Source: Anodontia alba
Taxonomy: Eukaryota > Mollusca > Bivalvia > Lucinida > Lucinidae
Assembly (NCBI GenBank): GCA_964016985.1
Contig: OZ024823.1
Span: forward strand, 28,259,716-28,323,715
DNA length: 64,000 nucleotides
Direction: 5' to 3'
Shown piece after piece: positions 48,101-60,100 of the stretch (the first letter of the stretch is position 1; each line of letters begins with the position of its first letter). A program made the translations under genes and the position numbers. A model generated the notes under the pieces. It did not search any database. It saw only the letters and a list, made by a program, of their open reading frames with translations, and was not told where the DNA came from.

Positions 48101-51100
48101 AGCAGAGCTGAACCATTTTAGCAATTTTGGTAAAGGGCTATAAATGGAACATTTCTGTGAAATTACTTTGAAATCGGGCAGCTGGCCGCGGAGGAGATGT
48201 CTTTTTAAGGTTCTTCTATTTTAGCTCTGGTCGCCATTTTGTTCTAGAGCAAAGCAGAACCATTTTAGCAGTTTTGGTAGAGGGCCATTGGAGGAATACT
48301 TCTGTGCAAGTATTTTGAAATCGGGCCATTGGCCAAGGACGAGATGTTGTTTGAAGTTTGTTTTTTTTTTCCAATTTTAGCTCTGATGGCCACCTTGTTC
48401 AATAGAGCGGAACCACTGCAGCCATCTTGGATTTCTGATCGACACAAATTTAGCTTGTTTCAATCCAGAGGTCATCATGTTGCTACAGAGCAAGTTACGG
48501 CTCATAGCGACCAAAGGTTTGGGAAGAGATGTCAAAAACTGATTTTCAAGATGGCGGCTGTGGTGGCCAACTTGGATTTTTGATCAGCTCAATTTTAGCT
48601 ATTTTGTGTCTCCTAGGCACGCTAGTGCTCCTCATCAAGTTTCAATTCAATTGGATCATAGAGGTGATGTCCAAAATATGAATTCTCAACATTAAATGTA
48701 AAGGGTCCATACAAATGCACAGGAAAGCAAACGTGTCCTTGCGGTAAAAAGGTCAAACGTCAACGTAGGACCATCAAATTTTGGTAGGCCTCCTGTCAAT
48801 GATTGTGCAAAGATTAGGCCCCTGGGATTATTTGGTTCTGGAGAAGAAGACTTTTCAAGGTTTTTACCATATACGGGTATGGCGGCCATCTTGGTCAATG
48901 GACCGCAACCATTTTAGCAATCTTTTGTTCCCCTGCCCCAAGGAGGCTTAACTTGAAATTCGAACAACATTGGCCTGGTGTCTTCAAAGGAGATATCGTT
49001 TGTAATTCTCAACATTTTTCCCATACAAATATATGGGCCTCATACAAATGCACAGGGAAGCAAACTTGACCTTGCCGTAAAAAGGTCAAACGTTAATGTA
49101 CGACCATCAGTTTAGCAACTTTGGTAGACCCAACCGTCCTCGATGACTTGTGCAAAGATTCAACTCCAAGGCATCCTCGGCTCTGGAGAAGAAGCTTTTT
49201 AAAGGTTTTTACCATATATGGGCATGGTAGCCATCTTGGTCCACAGACCGCGACCATTTTAGCAATTTTTTGTTCCCCCAACCTAAGGAGGCTCAATATG
49301 AAATTTGAGCAAAATTGGATCAGCGATTTCAGAGAAGTCATTTGTAAATGTTAACGGACGGATGAACGGACGGATGACGGACAAAAAGTGATCACTATTC
49401 TAATAAATGATTACAAAAATATAAGTGAAAATACCTAGGAAAAAACACACTCATGGAGCACTACCCTCCCGAGGGAGGCCACAATGACATAGTTGAAATA
49501 ACCGACATACAAACAAACAAGAAATGCAACAGAGGAACCGCTCAGAAATGGTCAACATAAGCAACTACTGGAGGGCTTAAACTGTTTTTTCTCCAATGAA
49601 AACCTCGTCCTCACCCGAACACGTTTGAAAAGGCGGTGGACAAAACACATATGTCTTTCGTTTTAGTAACTTTGGTAGACCCGTCCTATTGACTTTTCTA
49701 AGTTGAAGAACACGATCATCATAGAATACACATATTAAATATTTCATAAGAAAGAACAAATGGAAATACACCTACCTTAAAACCTCTGTCCATAATTTTG
49801 TTAACTTCATAAAATGTCTCGTAAACAGAATGGTAAAGAGGGTATGACGCCAGACCATGATCATAACGTTTCTATAAAACAGAAATCATACGATGGAATA
49901 CACATTAAGTGTATTTTGGAGGCTGACTGTCTGTATTACCAATACTGGTCTTAGGTAGTTCAACAAATTGAATTATCACACATTTGTTGCAGACAATCAA
50001 GAGCATATTTATTGCTATCTTTCCTGGATTGGTATTCAATGATTAATAACATTAAACTGATAATAAGAGCTGTCGTAGGAGAGGGTAGTGCTGTCACAGG
50101 ACAGTGTAGTGCCTGAACCGCGATTTGCCTCTAAAACTTTAACAAAAAACTTGGACATATTTTTTTATAAGTCGTGACCTTGACCTGCCACTCTTGTGGG
50201 TCGTTTTGTTACAGCATTGAACGTCAGACTAGTATCTAACACCAGGGTAACTATGAACTACTTTCATTCAGAGATTCAGGAGATACTCGTATAAGCTTTA
50301 AAAGACTTTAATAAAAAATTTTACATTACGCCAACCCGACATCGACGCCGTGGTGACTGCTATAGCTCGACCTATACTTTCGTACAGGTGAGCTAAAAAG
50401 ACGATGGAAAAGTATCCACAATGGAAAAGTACCACTTATCATGTCGCAGGTCTGTATAAAATATATTTACTTGTGTTATATTTCTTTAGAAACCCGGGTA
50501 TGCATTATTAGGTGATTTTTGTTGTGATTGTGTTATTCTAGCCCGTGCCATGCTCAATAAATTAAGATGCCATGCCCACTTCTAATTTTCAGCCAATTAG
50601 ATACAAAATCACTTACTTAATGAAAAAAAATGGCAGATAAAGATCAGTTGGCTTGTCTTTTTTGCAAAGTCAGGGCATATCCGGATTCAGCAGGACCAAG
50701 GTTAACCACTGAGGGTGCACTCCACAGTTTTGACTTGCATTTCTATCTGTTGACAGCCCTCACATAAATAAAATGCAATCACAGCAAATATAACAGTACC
50801 TGTCCATTAGGTACTGTATCAATAAATTGCAAACATACCAAATAATAATTTAAGCATCATAAAAATAAATGCAATGTACCAAAACCTGCTGTTGCACTAA
50901 TGTAAACAATACCCCACCCCCTCCGACTGCGGCCAAATTTATGCAAAAAGTGCAGTTTTCGAATGATTATCATCAACTCCAGGACAATGCACTGGTCTGA
51001 AACAGTTGGAAATTTGACAGAGCGCCTACAGAATATTACTTTTATCCAGAAATCAATACCTGTAAGCCACCTCGTTTTCAAGATAAAATCCACAGAAAAG

Positions 51101-54100
51101 CATGCTACAATTTTTGACAAGGTAAAACCGGGTACCAGACAGAGTTCAACAGTTTCGTATTTTACCTACACTGTTTTATAAAAAGGTCATGTGACCTCAA
51201 GAAAAGTCTTTTTTATCAGTGTTAACAATAACTGACAAGCATAAAACTTCAGTTTTGGTCAAAATGTGCAGCAAAAAGTATTTTCGGACTGGTTTCTAGC
51301 CCTACCCCTAGTTATTGACATTTTTGCCCAGGTTCACAAGTGCGAAACTGTGGAATGCACCCTGAGTGATTACAGTGTATAAAATAGTGAGTACCTCCTG
51401 CTTTAATTTATAAGTAACACGCCCTGTGTTCTCAGAGTTAAGGAAGGAATTTAGGATACTGGATACACTTCAAAGATTTTCGCAATTTCTGCCAAAGGTG
51501 ACAACTTTTCTGACTTCCTGTTTGCTTTACTGCTTCCTGTTTGGCCCTTCAGAAAAAGTGTTTACTTTAAAAAAAGAATTCGCTCTTCTGTCCTTTTACG
51601 GTAGAATTTTTTTTTCGGAAGGAAAGTAAAACAATTTTGAAAGAGTTCTCCCTTCAAACTGCAAACATTTCCCTGAAAGAGCTTTTTCGATTAATGACAC
51701 CTAAGAATAATGAATACAGTCACAAACTTGAAAACAAGACATTCGTTTAATGTTTGAACCATATTAGCTACCTTTCCCCATCAAGAATAGAAATGCACTC
51801 AAAGGAAAGGGAATCAACCGCTCATCATTGACACTAAATGTTTATCAGACAATAAAAAGCAGAGATTGTTAAAGAAATGAGAAAATTTAATCACCAATAA
51901 GCCAGTTCACCTAATTCCATAACATAAATCAGGATTTAATAAAAAAAAAACCAAATGGATATCCGCTATGTTGCTAATAAATTGTGTAATAGAAACACTG
52001 CGACCGACAACAATCTATAATCATTGCCCACAGAAGTTGCCTTTGGAACAAAGAACACACAAAAGAACGAAAATCGGAGACTTGGTTTTATTAAGTCTCT
52101 TCATATACAGCTATGTAGCATCCACCAGTTTTGTAGTAAGCAGTTAATCAGTCCTAAACAGTAAACAAACAACACATCTATCAAAAGGACTAGTGCTTCT
52201 GCCTTCATTAATCCCTTTACCAAAACAAACAACAAACGTTCACATAAAATGTGCCAGTAGCCACATAATATGCACATTTACTAAAATACTGTCTATATTT
52301 ATATATATATAATTTCTATCTGTTTAAAGGAAGAAACGATTGATACTGTTAACTTTAAAAGGTACAAAGCTACGGAATTACGGACAACTCGACCGAAAGA
52401 CAAGTCGGCCCAGGACAAGACCCACTAAAAATTCGACCCAAGACAAACCAGCCCAAGTTCTCCCAACTTCAGAAGACAACTCTGCCCATGTCGCCTCAAC
52501 TTAAGCAGACCTCTCTGCCCATAAGAATCAGATCAGACACATCATAATCTATTAAACTAGCCGGATGGTGGAATATTCATTGCTTTGTAACTGGCGAAAT
52601 TGTTATTGCTGTGTAACTAAGAAATGAAAAGCATATACAGATGTCTCAGACCCGGTTCGAATTTGCAAAAGTATATCAATGATATAATAGGTTCATCTAT
52701 CTATCTATCTATCTATCTATGTTTTGTAAGGCCTTGATTTCAGTCATAAAATAAAGTAAAATAAAATAATTTAAAAAAATTGAACAAGTAAATAACAAAG
52801 AAAAATATTAACGATCGCCTTTAACTGTGGTAATCAGCGGCTAATCTTCTTTAAACAGTAAATTCACAAAATACTTCAATGTTTGGTTTAATTACATGTT
52901 AAGCTTATTGTTGCTTAATTAACTGCAGACATGGGGATTTACTACGTGTGAATTTGCAACAAATAGGTGCATTGTCATCCTTGAACCGACAAAGCTTAAT
53001 GATGAAGAGCTTGAACATCAACAAAGGAAAAATAGGAAAAAGGTTAAAGAATGAAACAATACTCTTCTTGCTTTTCATTGGGAACAGAGGTCTTCTAAAG
53101 TTGGGCCGAGTTGTCCTGAACCCTAAGCTAGGCATGCAGACGTTAGCGTTCCTAATTATTGAACACTGCAAGAATACCTTACTTGATCATATGTATACCA
53201 CATGTCGACGACAGGAACCCCTAGTTGATCTCTAAACGGAGCATGGTCACTTCCAGAACCAGGAAGGCCTACACTAGAAACATTAAGAAAAAAAATATTT
53301 GACTTTGCGGACCATACCTAGAAAGATAAGACAGCAAATCTTAACTGGCTGCTATTTAATGTAAATAAAGCCTCGGCGTACAATATTAATTACCTATCTG
53401 CAATATAAATGCCTATTAAGGATCATACTAAATTTTATTCATTTGTATAATATAATATCAGGCCGATCTAAGATTCTTTAACAAATTTAAAATGTAAAAT
53501 GTACAATAGTACACTCATGTTAATGAAACATAAGATACAGCCTTCTCTATAAATTTACCTTTAAATAAGGAATCGGTTATAATTTTCTTTTACCTTTAGC
53601 TCTGATGATCTTAGTAATATCCTTTATATCTGTGTAAAAATTGACATAATTCCCAATGGTTGTTTCTGAGAAATGGTTAATGCAGGTATTATGACAACGT
53701 GACCATCATCATGCCTGTACAAGACTACTGTCATCTACGGCCACGAAAAAAACAAAAACAACTATAGCACTGCATGCAATTATAATAGCCATGTTCAGTA
53801 ATAACTTTCTTAAATACGCTTGAAAAATAATTATGACCATTCGATTATTAATCTGCAAAGCTTTGTTCTTTTGCAAGCGTGAAATGCCACTCCACTGTCT
53901 AGTACTAAGCCGTTATAATGGTCATATATTCAGACCCGCGGTGAAGAGCAACATTAACTTTGGTAGTTTCTGAGACGCCATTATGACTCCATTCCTAGTA
54001 ATAATCAGCAATAACGACAATCCGGACGCATGTCAGCCAAATCGCAACTTGACATGCCAACAAATTGTTTTTATCAACAGTTTTATAGAGAGCCATCACA

Positions 54101-57100
54101 ATTGTAGCTTAAGCATGTCTTCAGATGCAAACAAGACGGACATTGATCCTGCATTTGTCAGTCTCATTATTGTGCATAGCATGTTCATACTTGAAATTAG
54201 TGTAAAGTCTATAATTTAACCATAACACAAATTCTTTAAATATCATTTACCCAGTGATTTCGATGGTAACATCACCAAAATGAAGTTATAACTGTTGACT
54301 GTTTTAGAAAATTGTTGCTTAAAGTTTAAAAGTAATCACCTGAAGAATATTGTATATACTACGCTGATCATCTAGCACTCGAACAACAGTACTTTGCTAA
54401 ACCTAATTGATCAGGACATATAGCTAAGTCACTTACACAAGGCATTAATACTGTTGAATCCTGAGGGGTTTTACTCTTTTTATCATTAATTGGGATTATT
54501 GCATAAAGAGCAGTGCCCTACGCTATTAACAGCCGTGCATTAACTGGCGAAAAACCATATATTAACAAGAAAATTCATGCCCTGTTAATGCATGGCTATG
54601 CAACTATCAATTTGTTTGTACCGAGGAAACCGAATTAATCCGGCACTTTTAATGTGATCAGCTGTCGCAATAGGATGTTAACTGTCTATCCCTGAAACGG
54701 GCATTGTCAGTGGAAATTGGGTTCACAAGACACTGGTGAAAAGGCAAAACGAAGAAGTGCAAGAAATAATGCGAAATGTACTAGGGACCTGGCGAATATT
54801 AATGCATGACAAATGATGATTGATCCCTATAATATCACTTTTTCAATCATATCTGTTATAAACACTAAGAATTATATAAAATGAAAGGTCTGATCTAAAA
54901 TGAGAGTTGACTGGAAAACGGAAGAAAATGATGCATATATCCATTATGCAGAACACAAAACAAGGCAAGTATTATAGACCTTGCTAAGGTACTATTATGC
55001 ATTATATGAGATAATACCAAACATGCAACAATGACACAAAACTATAAGTTGATACCCAGAAAATGCCACAATGATGAAGCACAGTCTTTTTTTTTTTTTT
55101 TTTTTTTTTTTAGATTTGGGTTTTACGGCCCTTTCAAGAATATTTCACTTATATCGAGCCAATCGTTCATCGAAGGTGGGCGAAAACCGGAGAACCCGGG
55201 GAAAAACCACCTGACCATCCTAAGCAGAACTTGGCTTTCCCACATGTGACCCGAGCGAGGAGAAACCTAAATGATTTAGGAGTCAACTCTCCTATCCACT
55301 AGGCTACGGGGGCCCGCTTCTGAGCACCAAAAGAAGGAGAGAACAAGAAAAACGCCTAACGGCATTACGGACGAATTTTTTAAATAACGAAGAAAGTCAG
55401 AGTTATCTTTCTTGCATGTGAAACATCTACTGGTCCTCCTCTTCATCCCTACCAAATATGAAAGCAATCAATTAAAGAATAAAGGTAACATATAACTTTG
55501 AAGAAAGGTTAACCAAAAGGTAAACCTCGGATGACGCCTGACACCCGCCCGCCCGGACACCGCTATTTTAAAGGACGGACTTTTAAAAACCCATCCAAAA
55601 AAAGCAAACAAAGAAAAAATGAAAGCTACACATGAAACCACACGACAAACGAACAAAGAAGAAATGCAGCAGAGGAACCACATTAGAGTGGTCAGCAGGA
55701 AAATTACAAAACTTACTCTGGCCTGTTGTCAATCTTTGATGGGTAAATGTTAATCCATGTATCATATACTGTTCGTCTCCCAGCTGCTATCTCACTTGCA
55801 TTAGGGTTTGGGACTTTCTTTGCTGATTCAAAGAGAGACTGCAATAACAGTGGTGTTCCGTGAGCCGTTAGGGTAGTGTTTCCTTAAGTAGACCACAAAG
55901 AAGCAAATGTAAATATAATTTTCAGTCTAAATTCCATAATCATGTATACAAAATCAAGTATAGTACAGAGGTAAAGTAGGTCAGAGTACTCGGAATAACA
56001 CCTGCTTAAGTATTAACGAAAATTGTATCTTAATTGAAGCATTATATCGTCAGTTGAACTTATTTTGCGGCAAATGTCAGCAAAAGACGTTACTGTTACA
56101 CAGACGTATTTTAACAAACTTTCTATCTTAAGAACAGTCTTTTTCCTTCTTCTAATACTGCATGACTTTAAAATGATCTGTATAATTGTCTCACATTCAC
56201 TGCGTTGCGAAGGCTCTCTCTGTTTTGTGTTTGTGGTCATTCCTTGGTATCTTCATTTCCGTTCCCATCTAAGGTGTGTATGATCTATAACAAAACTGGC
56301 TGTTAAGCACCAAAGAAATTGCCAAAGTGAGACGGAAAGGAAATAGCACTGGTGTGCGGTGTAATGTATATTAGTAGAAACGTTCTGTCTTTTTTTGTTT
56401 GCTGACCATTATATCACACAAAGACCAAGAACTTTCCTATTAATGGCCCATCCTCTCATTACACTATGTGCAGTTCCAAGAATATATGAGCTGGAGCACA
56501 GAAAATGGCACAAGCACCCAACAAAGACTCAATCAGCCCGCGCATCTGCCCAGTCTGGGTAGTCTTCACTGTGTGCTGTATGTATAGCCAATTTCTACAA
56601 TTTCATTCATGCACTTCAAAATAATGTAATGCTAAACGCAAGAAAAATGCGTTTGTGCTATAGGCGGTCGACGACGGCCCATATAAGATGGCGTATTGCG
56701 CAGTCTGACCACCACCCGCCAACAAAAATCAATGGCTATAGTAAAATATATAGGCCATAGAGCACTGCCTTTCTTATCATTAACTTATTCGAAGTTTCAA
56801 CAAAATATTCACAGAATGGATTAAGTAGCTATATGCCAATTATGACATTTTGTCAAGGGCAAATAACGCATGATGATGTGACAATATTGTTTCATTTATT
56901 CAAAACATATCACCTCATGTAGGCTAGTGCACCTCTGAAGTCTTATTGAATTGTTCAAAATGGTAAGAGAGCTACATGTCGGACACAGAAATTGCCAAGG
57001 ATAGAAAACTTATATATAACGAAATCGAAAACTATCTTTCTTCATGACACACATTCGATTTCTATGAAAAATCATGAAAAAAAAAAATAATAAAAAAAAC

Positions 57101-60100
57101 AAACAAACAAAAAATACCAAGCCGTCAGATAACTAATATTTGAGAGACCTAGAGTTACATTTCTTATTCAAATCATGTTGTCGGATTAAGATTAATTTAC
57201 CTGAATACACCCATGAAAATTTGTGGAAATGTCTCAGAGAAATAATGCAAATACATGTACCTTAAAACTTACTGCTTAAAGCTGAGTAAAGCAAATATGT
57301 CTCATTCAATAATTAATAAAGAATCCCTATTGTTGTATCACAACACTTGACAGAGGTCGCACACATATAGGAGTTCATGGAAATACAGTTTAAGGTAAAC
57401 GAGAAATAACCTGCACACAAGAATTTACGGAAGTGACGTATCTCATGTACCAAGCGGGAAACGTGAAGTTACCGAGGAAAGGCCACAATCACGAAGCACA
57501 GCATTTCCGAGGCACTGGAAGGATCTCTACTGTTGTCAACTAAGCGAGGTAACATTAGTGATATGTCACCTGAGTGCGGTAAGCATTATCTTTTTTGCAT
57601 AAGTCTCATTCTCCGGTCATGAAAATTTCATCTGCGAAGTTTCATGACCATATCCTGGTGTGCATGGTATGTAATAACTGTCCATACAAGGAATGTTGTT
57701 CTTATTTTCAAGACATGTCTCTATAAGATGTAGATACTTGAAAGTCTATAATACACTTAAGAGGGTATAGCCACAACATGCATTTGTTACAACCAGTACA
57801 GGTAAGAAAATTAATTATTGTAGGGACATAGTTTAAGAAAGACAGAAACATCGCATAAAGTGTTTAAACAAGAATCGCCACAAATGTGACTATATCTAAA
57901 GGTGCATTAATTTAAATAGCATACCTTCGATAGCCATATCCACGTTCAAATAGGCAACAGCTCGTGCACCAAGCGACTTCGTGTAGTGCTAGATAAAAAA
58001 AAACAAACAATTATATGTGAGATTGTTAAGCACAACATACATGCTACTATATAATCTCTCCAGCAATAACCCGTTCCCATTTCTTATCTTGGCAAACTAA
58101 AGCACACTGGGGTTAAGTAGCTTGCTCCAGGTACAACATATATATTCCATTTTAATATTTTAGTTATATACGTAGCAAAGAAAGAAAGTATCCAGGTTTC
58201 CAATAAAAATTCTAGAGAATGCACTTCAGTACTTTTAAAAAATCCATGATTAAGGTTTGCGAGACATCAGACTACAATATGCTAAAACATGGTCATCAAA
58301 ATTTCAACTTGGCAAGAGCTATCTTTGCAGCACCAATTTTTAGTAAATTTGTTACTAAGGTAGATCTGCGCTTGCGCAGTATACATTTTGTTTTACAGTT
58401 AATTTCTTACAGTCTAGGCACCAATAAAATCAGAGAATGACTTAAATTAAATCAGCTTATTCTCACTAATAAGGCATGAAAACGCTTCTGTTTAAAATTA
58501 TCTTCCTTAGAATTAAACATATAGAGATTTTTGAAGTGCGATTATTTCTGTACGCATTCATTAAATCGAACTTTTTTTTCCAAATTTAGTTCCTTACATT
58601 ACAGTCTTAATTGTAGGAATGCAACTTATGAAGAGAATGCATTCTATTGGCAGTTACAGCAAATTGAATTTCTTGTGGAAACGCTATTATAACCGGAATT
58701 TGAACAGAAACAAAATCAGAGATAAGCATATTCTTTGCAGCCTTGATGCACAGGACAGCAGCAATTGCTGCATTGCAGATTTACAAATATCGGTCCATCA
58801 GTGAACGGTTTGAGATACTGTTCACTCAAACTGCAGTTTCATTGCATAAAAGCATTTTCAGCTGGCATCAAAATTTGCGATTTTCAAAATTTTCATCTGT
58901 ATAAACAGAAAACTACCCTTTTTGCGTTTGAAGTAGCATACCATTCATCATTGTCACAGCTTTTCAAAATGATCTGACCTGCCACATAGCCAGATTGATG
59001 GTATTTCAAAACATGCATTAGTCAGGGATGAATTTTCATTTGTTTTCACTCGAGCATGAAAAACATTACCTGGATATTGTCTTTTTTGCTGAGTATATAT
59101 ATCATACTTTTCTCTATTTTTGTCATGTACTATGGTTTCCCATAATGATGCTAGCATTGAAGTAACCTTCGACGACACCTGACCACTTTGTTTTTTGTTT
59201 TCTTTGTGCTTTCATTTGTTTTGTATCCTCGTGTTAATATCTGCGGCTCATCTGGATATATGTGCGAAATAAAGCAAAATAAACTGGTGTACATCCCATC
59301 ATCTCCCACAATCTTTTGACTGAGCCTTTAAAAATGCCCCACTTTTGCATTTCTCTGTTTGTAAATTTTATCAAGACGTGATAGGTAGCTCAGTCTTCTT
59401 AAAACTCAAAGGCATCCATTCAGCTTCACTCAAAATCAATGTCTAAAAATGGCATAGCCCTTTATCCCATCCCACTCTCATCGTACTTACTTTTTTTATT
59501 AATGAATAGCCCGCAAATTACACTTATAACATCAGGGATCATACAATCAGCAGTGAATGCATATCGACATGTTTAAACACTATATTCCACTAGGTACTGA
59601 TAAGTGAGGATAACTACTTAATTAGACTTACATTCACTGACAAATATTTTGAATTATTTGCTTAAAAAGCTTTATATAAAATACCCAAATAGAGAGCAAA
59701 TAAAGTTGTATGCATATACTTCGATTACCTCTACCCATTCTGTGGAACCAATAAGTCCATATTCTTCCGCTCCCCAACTACAAAACATGATTGAACGCCG
59801 AGGCCTCCATCTCCCTGTTTGGATATAGAAAGACGGCTGGTCACTTTAATAATTGTAACAAAACTCCTGCTTACAGTTTACGAATTTCTTTTTGACTACG
59901 AATTTCTTTTTGAATTTCGTAAGCTATAATCTAAGTTTATATGTTATGTTAGAAATGACAGGATCCCTATCTGCTGTTCGGATTTGGTAAATACAATTTT
60001 GTATATTTGTTTCGAAAACTTCATACATCCAAGTTATAGTTTACAATATTTATTGACCATTCCCAATGAAGTCAATGATGACGTCCCTAGCAGTTGAACC

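Larger units (their letters stand above)
46562..49440. repeat. Composite repeat with 140-bp and 335-bp tandem units
   Basis: Opens GCAACAAGAGGCCCATGGGC. 47665-48430 has six units of about 140 bp beginning TTTTAGCTCTGGTGGCCATT and containing GAACCATTTTAGCAATTTTG and GAAATCGGGCC. 48706-49375 has two units of about 335 bp with GGTCAAACGT, GGTTCTGGAGAAGAAG and ACCATATACGGGTATGG. It ends with GGACGGATGACGGAC. A mariner is inserted at 46645. Confidence 0.75.

Noticed and set aside
53983..54219. 78-residue plus-strand frame
   Set aside because: No recognisable domain, no splice context, and AT-rich chance frames of this size are common here.
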